Assembly (NCBI GenBank): GCA_963691655.1
Contig: OY829329.1
Coordinates: forward strand, 14,770,708-14,834,707
Direction: 5' to 3'
Source: Toxonevra muliebris
Lineage: Eukaryota > Arthropoda > Insecta > Diptera > Pallopteridae
DNA: 64,000 bases
Numbering within the stretch: the stretch's first letter is position 1; each line of letters begins with the position of its first letter. Shown here in pieces: positions 23,096 through 33,813 of this stretch. The notes beneath the pieces were generated by a model, which did not search any database, was not told where the DNA came from, and was given only the letters and a program-made list of their open reading frames with translations. The position numbers were made by a program, and so were the translations under genes.

Positions 23096-24485
23096 TAGTT
23101 TTAATTTTTATATGCCCAAAAATAAAAAAATCTACTGTCTCCTATAAAACACTCAATCAATGGTGTAGACAACTGTACTCTCTGACATTTATAACATTTC
23201 AATTTTTTTTTTTTTTTTTAATGATCATATTTTCGGTCTTTGGTTTTAATTGGTCTTTTGGCAGAACCTTTGAAAGAACCTTTGCTGCTGGTATATTCCA
23301 ACCACAATTTCAGTATTTGTATGTCTCCAAAACTTTTCGATTATACCATTTATTCATTCATTCATATACATATATAATTTGTACACGTAATATAAAAATA
23401 ATTAAGTTACTTATGCGGCAATTAAATTCCATCATTAAAGATGTAATTTATAATTAAATGTGTGACTGTATGTATAATTTTTTTTTTTTAATTCTTAAAA
23501 GTGAGGAATGTTGGCAGCATAAAAACGTGCAAACCAAATTCCGCACACATTCACTCACACACACACATACATATAGTACAACCTACAATTTTTATCTCAA
23601 CGGTTATTGAGTTTTTATATGTGCAACAGTTGCTGACACAGCAATAATTAAATTCAACATCATGTATGTAAAATTGTATTTTTTAAATTGGTATAAAAAT
23701 AAAATATTGTAGTGAAAAGAAAAAAAAAAAGAAGGAATAAATTTTTGTATGTAGAAAATACAAAATAAAAAATGTACGTAAGTTAATTGTACTCTCACAG
23801 ATATACACACATACCAACATATATTTGATGTATAAAAAAAAAAAAAATATATAAATAATTTAAAATGTTAATGACGATGATGTTGTTTTATATAAATGTG
23901 ACACATTTGCTGCTGTTGCCACTACATACTCGTATACTGAATATTTAATATATTTGTATTTTTTCATCTCTACACAAATTTTAAATGTGTAATAAAATTT
24001 TAAGGTTTAATACCTCAACTATTATTAATTTTTAATTAAATTTCTATAACTACTTATATATATATATGAGTATGTTTCAGTGTTGGGGCAAAATTCAATT
24101 TGACTATTGAGTGAAAAGTATTGACTAAAAGAAAAATCAATCATCAATCATACTCTCATGACTAATTTTTGATTACTCATTTAGTCATCTTAATAATACT
24201 CATAACTAAACTGATGATTACAATTTGATTTGTTCTTGATATGAAGTATGTTTCCATCAGGGATCAATTTTTGGCGGATTTTGACACCTGATTGAGGAAT
24301 GCAAAATTCCATTTTTATTTTTTGTATAATTTTTTTTTATATATTAATCGAATTATGTATTTATAGTGAATGATTGAACATTATAGTTGAGTTTTGTCAA
24401 AATATTACTTCTGCACATTTGTGGTTTTGGCATATACCAGACGATATGTTAAACTATTTAATAAGTTTCAGGTTAAAATTAGTCA
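23096..24485. other. AT-rich intergenic DNA with simple repeats
   Basis: Contains poly-T (23202-23219), a CA run (about 23548-23572), poly-A runs and 'tatata' runs. The segment 24110-24485 has scattered units of the satellite that follows ('gattactcatttagtcatc'). No gene is supported. Confidence 0.45.
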
Positions 24486-24489
24486 TGAC

Positions 24490-25390
24490 ACTATCAATGT
24501 GACTAAAACTACTGATTGAGTGACGAATGATTGAATAACTAATGATTGAATGACTAATGATTGGATGATTAATGATTGAATGGCTTATGATTGAATGACT
24601 AATGGTTGAACGACTAACTAACAACGATAACTAATGATTGACTGATGAATGATTAATTGACTAATGATTAAATGGCTAATGATTCAACGACTAATGATTA
24701 AATGACTAATGACTGAACGACTAATGATTGAATGACTAGTGATCGCATAACTAATGATTAAATGACTAATAATTGAATGACTAATGATCGGATAACTAAT
24801 GATTAAATGACTAATGACTGGACGACTAATGATTGAATGACTAATGATCGAATGACTAATAATTGAATGACTAATGATTGACTGACGAATGATTGAATGA
24901 CTAATGATTAAATGACTAAGGATTGAACGACTAATGATTGAATAACTAATGATTGAATGGCTGATGACTTATGATTGAATGACTAATGATTAAACGACTA
25001 ATGATTGAATGACTAATGATTGTACGACTTATGATTAAATGATTAATGATTAAATGACTAATGATTGAAGGGCAAATAATTGAATGACTAATGATTAATG
25101 ATTGAATGACTTATGATTGAATGACTAATGATTAAATGACTAAGGATTGAACGACTAATGATTGAATAACTAATGATTGAATGGCTGATGACTTATGATT
25201 GAATGACTAATGATTAAACGACTAATGATTGAATGACTAATGATTGTACGACTTATGATTAAATGATTAATGATTAAATGACTAATGATTGAAGGGCAAA
25301 TAATTGAATGACTAATGATTGAATGACTTATGATTGAATGACTAATGATTAAATGACTAATGGCTGAATGACTAATGATTAATTTTTTTG
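24490..25390. repeat. 'gactaatgattgaat' satellite with a recent 208-bp internal duplication
   Basis: A 15-16 bp unit 'gactaatgattgaat' (variants gattaaat, gaacga, gtacga) repeats about 55 times. The 208 bases at 24889-25096 recur, as far as I can read without a single change, at 25113-25320 (offset 224 bp). Neighbouring units are much more diverged, so this block duplicated recently. Confidence 0.88.
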
Positions 25391-26060
25391 GTGATAATTA
25401 TGACTAACTATTTTATCATATCCAAAATTAAGTCATGTTTAAAATGTTAGTTATTTATTTAGGTAATTGAAAAAGTTAGTTGATTAATCTCTAATCTGAA
25501 TACAAAGAAACAGATATCTCCTGTTTTGATCTTTTTGATAAAACAAATTTTCACCTATCCAGAATAACCAATAATGAGATGAGGAAAGGCCTTTTTGTCG
25601 CACCTATGGAAAGGTCCTTCATTCTGTTCGATTGAGTATTTACTCTCTACAAATACGAACCTTTTCTTTCTATGGCTGGGGTAGTCCCACAGGTCTCCAG
25701 AGGTTCTTTTCTTACAAAATCTATAATTTGCAGAGGACCCTCACTTTCTATTTTAGACACAAAGACACCATATTATTAATTCACAATTTTTTAATTTAGT
25801 TTAAAATAATTCAATCACAATTCAGTTTTAATAATATTTTAATGATATTCTGTTGCGTTATTGCCATGCCTGCCCTTTTTGTTGTTTTGCTGGTGTACAG
25901 GGGCGGTGTTGGTATATAGCGCCGTAGCCAAATATTGTGCGGCCATAATTTTTGTCCCCAAAGTTTGGTCGTAGCAATATGTTTTTTTTTGTTTGTGGGA
26001 TTTGTGTACTTGGTACTCAAGTCAAGCATTTAAGATATTTAACCAAAGCCACCGGAATTA
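25391..26060. other. Intergenic DNA without recognisable gene
   Basis: Moderately complex sequence. The minus frame at 25811-26029 (72 codons) has no motif I recognise. No repeat structure is seen. Confidence 0.4.
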
Positions 26061-26069
26061 ATTATATTA

Positions 26070-26860
26070 ATAGCAAATCCGTACGGACAAACTTTCATTG
26101 CTTTCTTTGGTATGATTTCTGAGATATATAGTTTCAAACATTTCATTGGTATGGGAGATTTAACTTATATTAAATTTATTCCATTTTTGCAACATCCCAC
26201 TGGCAACCAAAGTTCTTGTGCCAACATTCAATAATGTACCGCAAATAGTTTAGGAAATATATCGTATTCAAAATGAGGGTTGCATGGGGGTTTTACACCT
26301 ACTAATTGAAGCCTATTCACATTTTACCCACCGAATTCTGTTGACAAATCATATTTTCATTCCATATTTAAGAACCGCACCACAAATTTTTCCTCTGATA
26401 TCTAATAATGAAAATTCAGGTTATATGGAAAGTGCCACGCCCTCTAATTGTATGTACTTATATTGCAATATGTGTTTAGTACTAAACTGTTATAAAACAG
26501 GATAACAGAATGTGAAAATGCAATAAGAAATGTTTCGATAAAAGATCAGGTACAGTATTTTGAAATGTTAATGTATATGGGAAGTGACACGCCCCTTTGT
26601 CCAATCTAGTTTAGAACTGAAAGTATAAAACAAAATTTCATTGAAAAATATTCTGTGAGAGCCCAAGTACTAACATAAATATGAGGAAAAAAAAAATTGT
26701 TGACGCCATTTATCGGGCAAAATACAAACTTAAACATGACTGATGACCCATAAAATATTTATATCAATTTCTGCCAAAATCGGTATAGTAGTTTTTGAGT
26801 TTAACAAACACAAACGAACACGTTTCTTTTATTTTTGTATCAAATATGTTGACGTTAACA
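26070..26860. mobile_element. Probable old dispersed non-autonomous element (Helitron/DINE-like?)
   Basis: The right end reads 'tgccaaaatcggtatagtag', 'tttttgagtttaacaaac' and then 'cgaacacg...ttttatttttgta'. This is the style of 3' region found in abundant fly DINE/Helitron-like repeats. Earlier blocks repeat phrases such as 'tatggaaagtgccacgccc' and 'tatgggaagtgacacgccc'. No coding, no clear termini and no target duplicate are visible, so the family is uncertain. Confidence 0.3.
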
Positions 26861-27029
26861 CAGGTAAGAATATGTAAGAGTTTGCGAATGCACAATAAAA
26901 CAACAATAACAGTTGAATAATTATTTCCATTTTAACATTCAAACAGTACAGAATCGTTGGAACACGCGGGAAGAGTAGAATATTGAGAATACAAATTTGG
27001 TGTAGGCAAAGAAGAGAGATGAGAAATGC

Positions 27030-27096
27030 TCAGGCTATGCCTAAGTGCTTTTACAAAAACAAATGTGCACCAAGTGCATAGGCCGTGGGCACCTTT
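27030..27096. repeat. Dispersed repeat, copy 2
   Basis: 'ctatgcctaagtgctttta' and 'accaagtgcataggcc' match 16611-16676 with a few substitutions. The homologous upstream phrase 'agagagatgagaaa' lies directly before it here, while in copy 1 the two are separated by about 60 extra bases plus the retrotransposon insertion. Confidence 0.65.
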
Positions 27097-27109
27097 GCTC
27101 TAGAGTGTG

Positions 27110-28395
27110 AATGAATTTGGATCACTGGGCTTCCCACTAGTAGAGATTAATGGGGGTTCCAGTAGAGCCAAATGATTTATATTTTCTTGATTTTTGTTTA
27201 GATTTTAATCAGAGTCAATGCTGTTTTTCAATTACCTTCAAAACTACATTATTTTTATATACTGATATCATTTGGAGATAAACCTTTGTGGCTCTTAGTC
27301 ATGGGAACTCGAAGGAAAGTAAGAGACCATTGTTTCCTAAACCACAATATACTCGACATGTATGTATTTAGATATTCTTTAGAAATAAAAAGAAAAATTA
27401 AAAGCATTTCCCTCACTTATGTATATTTTTAAGTGGAATTATGAAAGGACAAAAAAAAAAAATAAATAAAAAAAGATTGTTGAATTATTCAAATAGTAAT
27501 TTCCATGTATTCTTATTTATTTTTACCATTTATACATTTTTTTTTTCCAAAACACACAAAACATTGCCAATTTTTTTTTCACACGCACACACATACGTGC
27601 ATATCTCGCAAACACACACACACACGGATTTCCTTATACGCTTATATATATATAAAAAAAAAAGATAACCGCATACCGACACACAAAGAAAAATATCGTT
27701 TTGACGCAGATTTTTTTTTCTTTTACATATAAAAAACACAACAATGTAGACAACAAAAACAACAACAACAGAAAAAAATAAGGAAAAAAAAATCCTAAAT
27801 AAAGTGGCATTTTTATTTGAGGTGTCAACAACAACAACGCAGTCATAGAAAGTTGAGTGTGTCGCTGGCATCAAGGAAGTTGAGTTTCATTGTTTGGTTG
27901 TAGGTGTGCTTGAGTGCAAGAGTGTGTGTGTGGTTGTGTGTGTGTGGCAATATCAAGGGTGCCCTTAATCGTTATTTAGATGCTAATCATGATTTGCAAT
28001 CTAATTTGTTTGCACTTGCGTATGTATGCGTATGTATGCGTATGATGGAGTAAATATTGTATAGGAGTGTGTGTGCTTTTGAGTGTATATTTTTGTATGT
28101 GTGTGTGCCTTTCATTGTATTGTAGATACTGTTCAGCATACCATCGCGCTTTTTTATTGTACTTATGAGGAAACGTCATATACAGAGTGACATGATTTAT
28201 AATTTGTTTTTTTTTCTTTCTTTCTTTTTTCTTTAAATTTCGTTATAAAAAAAAATATGAAATGTTAAAGAGGTTTATAAAACATGTGTTTTTTTTATTT
28301 CTTTTATTAAATTACATTTTGTTAGAATATTCATTTTGTTCGGAAATTTATTTTATATTTCATATAATTGAATTTAATCGCAAACAAAACATTAA
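27110..28395. other. Intergenic DNA with CA/GT microsatellites
   Basis: (CA)n tracts at 27580-27630 and (GT)n tracts at about 27922-27950 and 28060-28110 dominate, with CAA runs at 27750-27770. The overlapping open frames on both strands here are translations of these tracts. No gene is supported. Confidence 0.55.
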
Positions 28396-28397
28396 TA

Positions 28398-28780
28398 CAT
28401 TCTGTCAAATAAGTACCCGGAAATTCTCATTTTAAATTTTCCCTCTGAGAATATTTCAAAAAAATAACCTTACTGCGATTCACTTTTTGAAGAAAATTCA
28501 GATCTTTTGGCACCAATCGCGCTGAGACTTTCCGCATACCCAAAACATGTCGTTTTGGCACAAGAAATTTCGTTTGAAACACAAAATTTCACACAAACTC
28601 TTTGTTCGATATTTTTTGATCCATAGTAAAAATCGCAACGCACACAAAAGGTTGACTTGTTCTTAATGACGCCGTAACCAAACTAAATGACACATAGCAA
28701 CCTGGGAAAAAAATTTTTTTGAAATATTCTCAGAGGGTAAATTTAAAATGAGAATTTCCGGGTACTTATTTGACAGAATG
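28398..28780 (-). mobile_element. Short mariner derivative with two 5'-type ends (383 bp)
   Basis: The element begins 'cattctgtcaaataagtacc' and ends with its reverse complement, flanked by TA at 28396-28397 and 28781-28782. The inverted repeats are about 68 bp, extending through 'ctctgagaatatttcaaaaa'. Read on the minus strand, the inside matches the mariner at 60378-61319: the 5' leader and first codons up to 'ttgtgccaaaacg', then a jump to 'gttttgggtatgcggaaag' and on to 'gtgaatcgcagtaaggt'. It thus lacks the middle and the normal 3' end; instead the second terminus is another copy of the long 5' end. It encodes nothing functional. Confidence 0.9.
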
Positions 28781-28782
28781 TA

Positions 28783-29292
28783 TTGCATTTTTTATCGGAT
28801 TCTTGAACAAAATACAAGTAGTCTCTAGGAATCGTTTTGATACACTTACATGAAAGATTTAAAATACAAAATTCTGGCAGCATTGTTCATTCAAAGCTTA
28901 TTAATTTTAAATAACAAAAGTTCTAAAAAAATTTGATTCGATCAAAATTCAACAAAAACGAAGTTCAAAACCTCAAACTACAAAAAATTAAAAATCCTTT
29001 TGTTAAATCTTAAACAATGATCTATTATCTTTCATTAACAAAAAAAATAATCTAAACCGTATAAAAACTATAGACTGTGGAGTAATTTGCCCAACGGCAT
29101 CTCTTTTGCCCTATGGGCTTAGCTTTTTTCATACGAACGTTTGTAGAGATAGAAATCTTGACACACGTTTTACCTAATAATTTTTTTTTGGGTGTAAAAT
29201 TTTAAAATTTCTTTGATCTAGTTATCTTTGAAAAATATGTCAGTTGTTATTTTTAATGACAAACATGTTGATTTATTGTGAGTTTGATCAAA
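28783..29292. other. Upstream region of the Tc1/mariner relic
   Basis: AT-rich sequence with no gene. Some of it is probably the 5' untranslated end of the transposon that follows, but no terminal inverted repeat could be matched with the far side, so the element's left border is not defined. Confidence 0.4.
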
Positions 29293-30297
29293 ATGAGTGA
29301 AGAAAAAGAAGTGCGTCTTAAAATTATTAAAAATTTTAAAAAAAAATCCAAATTGGCCCTACAAAAAATTGGCCAAAGAATTCAAGGTCTGCCGTCAAAC
29401 TATTTCCAATGTTATTAAACAGTTTCAGAAGAATTCGACCATCGATAGGAAACCTGGTTCGGGAAGAAAACAAGGACCACATGATATTGGAAAAGCCAAG
29501 AAAATAGAAAGCATATTGAAAATATCTTCAAACACATCTTGTAGAAAAGCTGCCCGGTTAGCCCAGTGCTCTGACTATTTGGTGCGAAAAGTTAAAGCCA
29601 ATGCAGGTTTGAAAACATACAAAGTCCAAAAAAGTTCCAGACAGGAATGCTGCAAAAAATTTAGACGCCAAAAGTAAGGCTCGGAAATTAAAATCGAATT
29701 GCATACAAAAATATTCATGTTGTATAATGGACGAGGAAACATATGTACTGGCAGATTTTACGCAGCTTCTGGTTCCTGATGCTCGAGAAAATGTCGAAGA
29801 ACAATTCAGAATCCAAAAGTAGTCAAAATTTCCTAAAAAAAATTCCTGATATGGCAAGCTTTATGCAGTTGCGGCAAAAGAAGCAAGTCATTTGTTACAG
29901 TGGGCCCTATAAATACCTAAATATACATCAAAGAATGTTTGAAAAAAAAACTTCTTCCTTTCATAAGAGAACACAATGTGTTCACATATTTTTGGCCCGA
30001 TTTGGCATCATGTCACTACGGCAAGAAAGCTGTGGAGTGGTACCAAAGTAATAACATAATTTTTGTACCAAGAGAGGCCAATCCTCCAAATTGTCCGGAG
30101 CTAAGACCAGTGGAGAGATATTGGGCTCTTGTGAAAAGAATGAAACTTAAAGAGCACAAAAACGGTGTCCCAAAATATCGAAGATTTTAAAAGGAGATAG
30201 GCAAAGTGTTCCAAAAAGGTGCCTGAAGCAACTATCAAATCTCTAATGGAAGGCTTACCAAAAAAAAAGGTCCACGAGTACATAAATAGTGGTTAGA
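29293..30297 (+). pseudogene. Tc1/mariner-superfamily transposase relic
   Basis: Start codon at 29293 (MSEEKEVRLK). The frame shifts within the first 15 codons at an A-run, after which 29297-29677 reads through a paired-like helix-turn-helix region: 'WPYKKLAKEFKVCRQTISNV', 'RKPGSGRKQGPHD', 'SCRKAARLAQCSDYLVRKVK'. A stop follows, then in other frames 'CCIMDEETYVLADF' (first catalytic aspartate, about 29722-29763), 'FWPDLASCHYGKKAVEWY' (second aspartate, about 29990-30044) and 'PNCPELRPVERYWAL' (third acidic residue, a glutamate, about 30088-30130). The order and spacing are those of a DDE transposase of about 330 residues, from a Tc1-type lineage rather than the mauritiana-type mariner nearby. 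At least four frame changes make it non-functional. It cuts and pastes its own DNA at TA sites in intact relatives. Confidence 0.87.
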
Positions 30298-30299
30298 AC

Positions 30300-30798
30300 T
30301 ATAAAATGTAATATTTTTCTGTAATTTGTAAAATATTATCAATTAAAAAAAAAAAAAATCAAAACTCTAAGATCAACCGTTTAAAAATTATTCAATTTTA
30401 TATATGTTAAGATTTTTTCGATCTCACTCTTTATACAATACTAGCAGAAATCCTGACTTTGCCTCTCTCAGTGACATTTCATTTGCTCTATGGTGTTCAA
30501 CTTCAAAAAGAGTGAGAGAGACAGAGAAAGTTTCACCTTTGTGTAATAGAAATGTACACTTCAGTTATTCTCAGTTGACTGCGCAGTGAGAGAAATGCTA
30601 GGCGTGGACTTCAAATTAAAAGACGAGCTGAATCCCAGTTGAACTTTGGATGGTCGTAGTAACCCTCCAAAGCAAGTAATGGATTACTTCCTATTCCTTC
30701 AGAGTCCATGCATTTTGTACTCATTTTTAACACTGCATATCCAAGGGCATGAAGTATAAAAAGGGTAATAAAAGAGAGCTAACCGATTTTTATTATCC
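30300..30798. other. Intergenic DNA before the miniature elements
   Basis: Includes a GAGA-rich stretch (30508-30530) and the phrase 'tttggatggtcgtagtaac' at about 30645-30663, which recurs as 'tttcgatggccgtagtaac' near 40541-40560, hinting at another dispersed repeat. The 61-codon frame at 30404-30589 is unsupported. Confidence 0.4.
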
Positions 30799-30801
30799 AT
30801 A

Positions 30802-31053
30802 CACAATGACGACAGCAGCTACACGACCATACGACTACAAAATTCTGTCGGCTACAACTGTCGTCTTGTAGTCAGCTACTAAACACAATGGAAGCGGCAC
30901 TACCTGCAGCCAAAGCAACAAAAGCAAACTCTCTTCTCTCTCTGTCGCTTGTCAAATTAGTGGTCGTGTCGTCGCCAAAACAATCGTCTCCATAAGAACA
31001 TGTGTTTTTTATAGTTTGACAGATGTGGTCGTGTAGCTGCCGTTGTCAATGTG
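30802..31053. mobile_element. Miniature inverted-repeat element, copy 1 (TA-flanked)
   Basis: Ends 'cacaatgacgacagcagcta' and, on the other strand, 'cacattgacaacggcagcta' form inverted repeats of about 28 bp, flanked by TA (30800-30801 and 31054-31055). The interior is shared with the copy at 31170-31455: 'attctgtcggctacaac', 'gtcgtcttgtagtcagctac' and 'tcgtctccataagaacatgt'. It has no coding capacity. The TA flanks suggest mobilisation by a Tc1/mariner-type transposase. Confidence 0.8.
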
Positions 31054-31169
31054 TATAATGTATGAAGTACAAAAAGAGTAATAAAAGAGGGCACGATTAG
31101 GAACATAAGCAGCACTCTCTCTCTCAATCGTTTTTAAAAATGAATAATTGTGTGGAATTCAGCTGCATA

Positions 31170-31455
31170 CACATTGACGACAGCAGCTACACGAACACAC
31201 GACTACGAAATTCTGTCGGCTACAACCGTCGTCTTGTAGTCAGCTACTAAACACAATAGAAGAGGAACCACCAACTAAAGCAAACTCTCTTCTCTCTATG
31301 TCGCTTGTTAAATTAGATATAGATTTAAAATTGGCTACAACCACATTGTGGTCGGTCGTCATGTGGTCGCGTCGTCGCCAAAATAATCGTCTCCATAAGA
31401 ACATGTGTTTTTTATAATTTGACAAATGTAGTGTGTAGCTGCCGTCGTCAATGTG
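31170..31455. mobile_element. Miniature inverted-repeat element, copy 2 (TA-flanked)
   Basis: Same family as 30802-31053, with ends 'cacattgacgacagcagcta' and the matching complement 'tagctgccgtcgtcaatgtg', flanked by TA at 31168-31169 and 31456-31457. It holds about 40 bases ('tagatatagatttaaaattg' and beyond) absent from copy 1. The 82-codon minus frame 31240-31488 crosses its border and is not a gene. Confidence 0.8.
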
Positions 31456-31464
31456 TATGGTGCA

Positions 31465-32739
31465 TGACACTGTACGAACAGTGCGCACCTGAGTTAGACT
31501 TTACTTTGGTCTGTAGCTCAGACCCTAGGTGAGATAGAATTTTTTGATTCAATCGCAGTCTAGTCGGCCAAAAAATTCGATACAAAGTGCTTATTATAAC
31601 AAATTTTTTTTCCTATCTGCCGTCCTTCTCTAGATATTTTGAAGAAAAAAAAACTGAAAAAACTTAATACAATTTGTTGATACAATAAAAATAAGTAGCT
31701 TTTGCAACAAAATTTTTATTATTTTTTGGATATTGATAAATGCTTTGTTTGAATTCACACACGGCTTATAATAAGTATTGAGGCTTATATAAGTATTGAG
31801 GATATTGAGGGTGAGCTATTTTTAAATTATATTTTCTCCAAACAGTATTAAAATCGAAATGCTTATTTGCTATAGAACTCTAATCCTCTTTGATTCTTGG
31901 CACAAAACTCTTCCACGTGATAAAATTCCGCATGAATTTTTGGTGTAATCCGAAACCCCTAAATCGCAGTTACTTTGTTACTTTGAAGCTATTGCCTTTT
32001 CAAACCCTTGGTATAGAAATGGACCGAAACAAGTTTTTGAGACTACGCGAAAATCTTTAAGAGCTTTGATGGACTTTAAGCATCCAATAGGACAAGTTGC
32101 GCGCAAAACATCAAGTTCATCAACCGATCGACATGACACGATTTTCCACACGCCAAAGTCTCATCACTAAATTCCACAATCATATGGTCGAAAATATTAT
32201 TTACTACTCCCAATATTAAATGCAGCGCAGGTGGTGGAATTATATCCAAAATAAACTTTTCAGGGTCGCCTGTAAACACTGGCTCGTTCACGCAGTTGAA
32301 ATAGTTCTTGACAATTTTTTTCGCTCTTCTTGAATTCCGCCAATCACATAACTTTTTAATGTATTGCCAATGGTTCTGCATTCAAAAGGCTCATTCAGTT
32401 ACTTCTTATTTCCAACACACCATGTGCAGTGAACCCGATCGCAAGGCTCGACGAATGAAAAAGTAGTGAAAATAACGTTTTTCAGATTTTCCAAAATTTC
32501 TAGAGAGTATGACAGGCAGATAGGAAAAAATTTTTAATAAGCATTTTTGTAGAGAATTTTGTAGCTGACAAGATTGCGATTGAATCAAAAAATTCTATCT
32601 CACCTAGGTTCCAAGCTACAAGTCATAGAAAAGTCGAACTCGGGTGCCCCCAGGGGGTTTGAGCGAGTTTTTTTTTTTTTTTTTAAAAAGACCCCGGCGA
32701 TTTTTTTGCTTTTTATGTAAAGCTGTTCGTACTGTGTCA
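31465..32739 (-). mobile_element. DNA transposon relic with long terminal inverted repeats, family unknown
   Basis: Outer ends 'tgacactgtacgaacag' (31465) and, on the other strand, 'tgacacagtacgaacag' (from 32739) match. The inverted similarity continues inward through 'cacctgagtt...gactt' to a well-preserved block 'aggtgagatagaatttttt' plus 'gattcaatcgca' (31532-31563; mirrored at 32577-32607). The right terminus has about 70 extra bases. Inside, on the minus strand, 32076-32381 is open and reads 'KIVKNYFNCVNEP', 'FILDIIPPPALHLILGVVN' and 'MIVEFSDETLACGKSCHVDR'; farther on 'GFRITPKIHAEFYHVEEFC' lies at about 31905-31960 in another frame. I recall similar proteins as uncharacterised transposase-like sequences of animals but cannot name the family. 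No target duplication was found. Confidence 0.7.
32076..32381 (-). pseudogene. Transposase-like coding fragment of the 31.5-32.7 kb element
   Basis: An uninterrupted 101-codon stretch with ordinary amino-acid composition, unlike the AT-driven frames around it. It carries 'DPEKFILDIIPPPALHLILG', a hydrophobic/helical core and 'FSDETLACGKSCHV'. The continuation 'ITPKIHAEFYHVEEFC' is out of frame downstream, and the N-terminal part is not clear. It lies wholly between the inverted repeats, so it is likely the remains of that element's own protein. Function is inferred from position only. Confidence 0.6.
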
Positions 32740-32744
32740 GACTA

Positions 32745-33810
32745 CAATAATAAAAACAAAAATCCCATATGCAAAGACCTTTAAATTAAAACTGATTCAA
32801 ACGCACCGTGGACTAGGAATGCTGTTACTTGATATTGTTACAATTTTCCTCTCTCTCTTTTCTTTTCACTATTTCTCTTATATGCGCTTTGTCTGCATAT
32901 CAATGTCAATATTGTACTTATTTCCGTCATTTCATTTCCATTTCCAAAGGCATTCATTAGAGGAATCCAATTGTCTTCCTATTTTTAATTGCATTTCTCG
33001 CCTGTAGGGTGAATTTAAATGAACTATATTGCTAGAATCGCTGAACTTACCCTCCAACCAGACGTTATTCTATTTATTATCGTGGAAATATCATTGACAT
33101 GATGCTCGTGTAAACCTGCCCATGAATGTAGCAAACCTTAGTGGATGTAGCTACTAATAAAATCATAACACTTTCACATATTTTTCTCGCAGTGTAACTA
33201 TCATACATGAATATTGTTGATTTTTTTCCACACTTTTTCTCGTATTTTTCAAAAATATAACTTTTTAAAAATCTATGGTTACTTTGATTTCAAATCTTAC
33301 TTGCAATTTCAAATATTTCAAAAAGAAATAAAATTTGAACAAATTCAAAAAATTCACTTTACGTACTCAAACGAAATGAATTTTGAATTTTAAAATTTGA
33401 ATTTATTTTTTATTTTATTTATTTCAAAATCTAGCACTAGAACTCATGCTATAACTTTCTATAAAAACAAAAAAAAAATATTTTTATTCAAATTCATTTT
33501 TAGTTGTTATATTAATGATATTTTTTCATTAGCAGAATACAATTCGAAGCTTCCCGATTCTTGGGGAACCTGAAAAAATGGGTATTCTTTTTTCGATATT
33601 TTAAATTTTTAACAAATAAAAATCTACGAAACTTAGTTTACTCCAGTTGGTCATTCTGAAAAGGATTTTGAAAAATTTGATCCAGCTAGTTGATGTATAA
33701 CTCCGTAAATCCTTTATTGGTAATAAACTTTTCCATTATTTTCTCTTCTTATTTCTTTTTATTTAATTTGAAAACTTTTACATTTGTAATAAAAATTTAT
33801 TTCTTTAGGC
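32745..33810. other. AT-rich intergenic DNA
   Basis: No gene or strong repeat. AT-rich stretches at 33230-33530 contain short 'aatttgaa' words on both strands. The frame at 32819-33007 is a low-support translation. Confidence 0.45.
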
Positions 33811-33813
33811 AAC

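Noticed and set aside
27441..27874. Overlapping open frames of 70-114 codons on both strands
   Set aside because: They are translations of CA/GT and CAA microsatellites.
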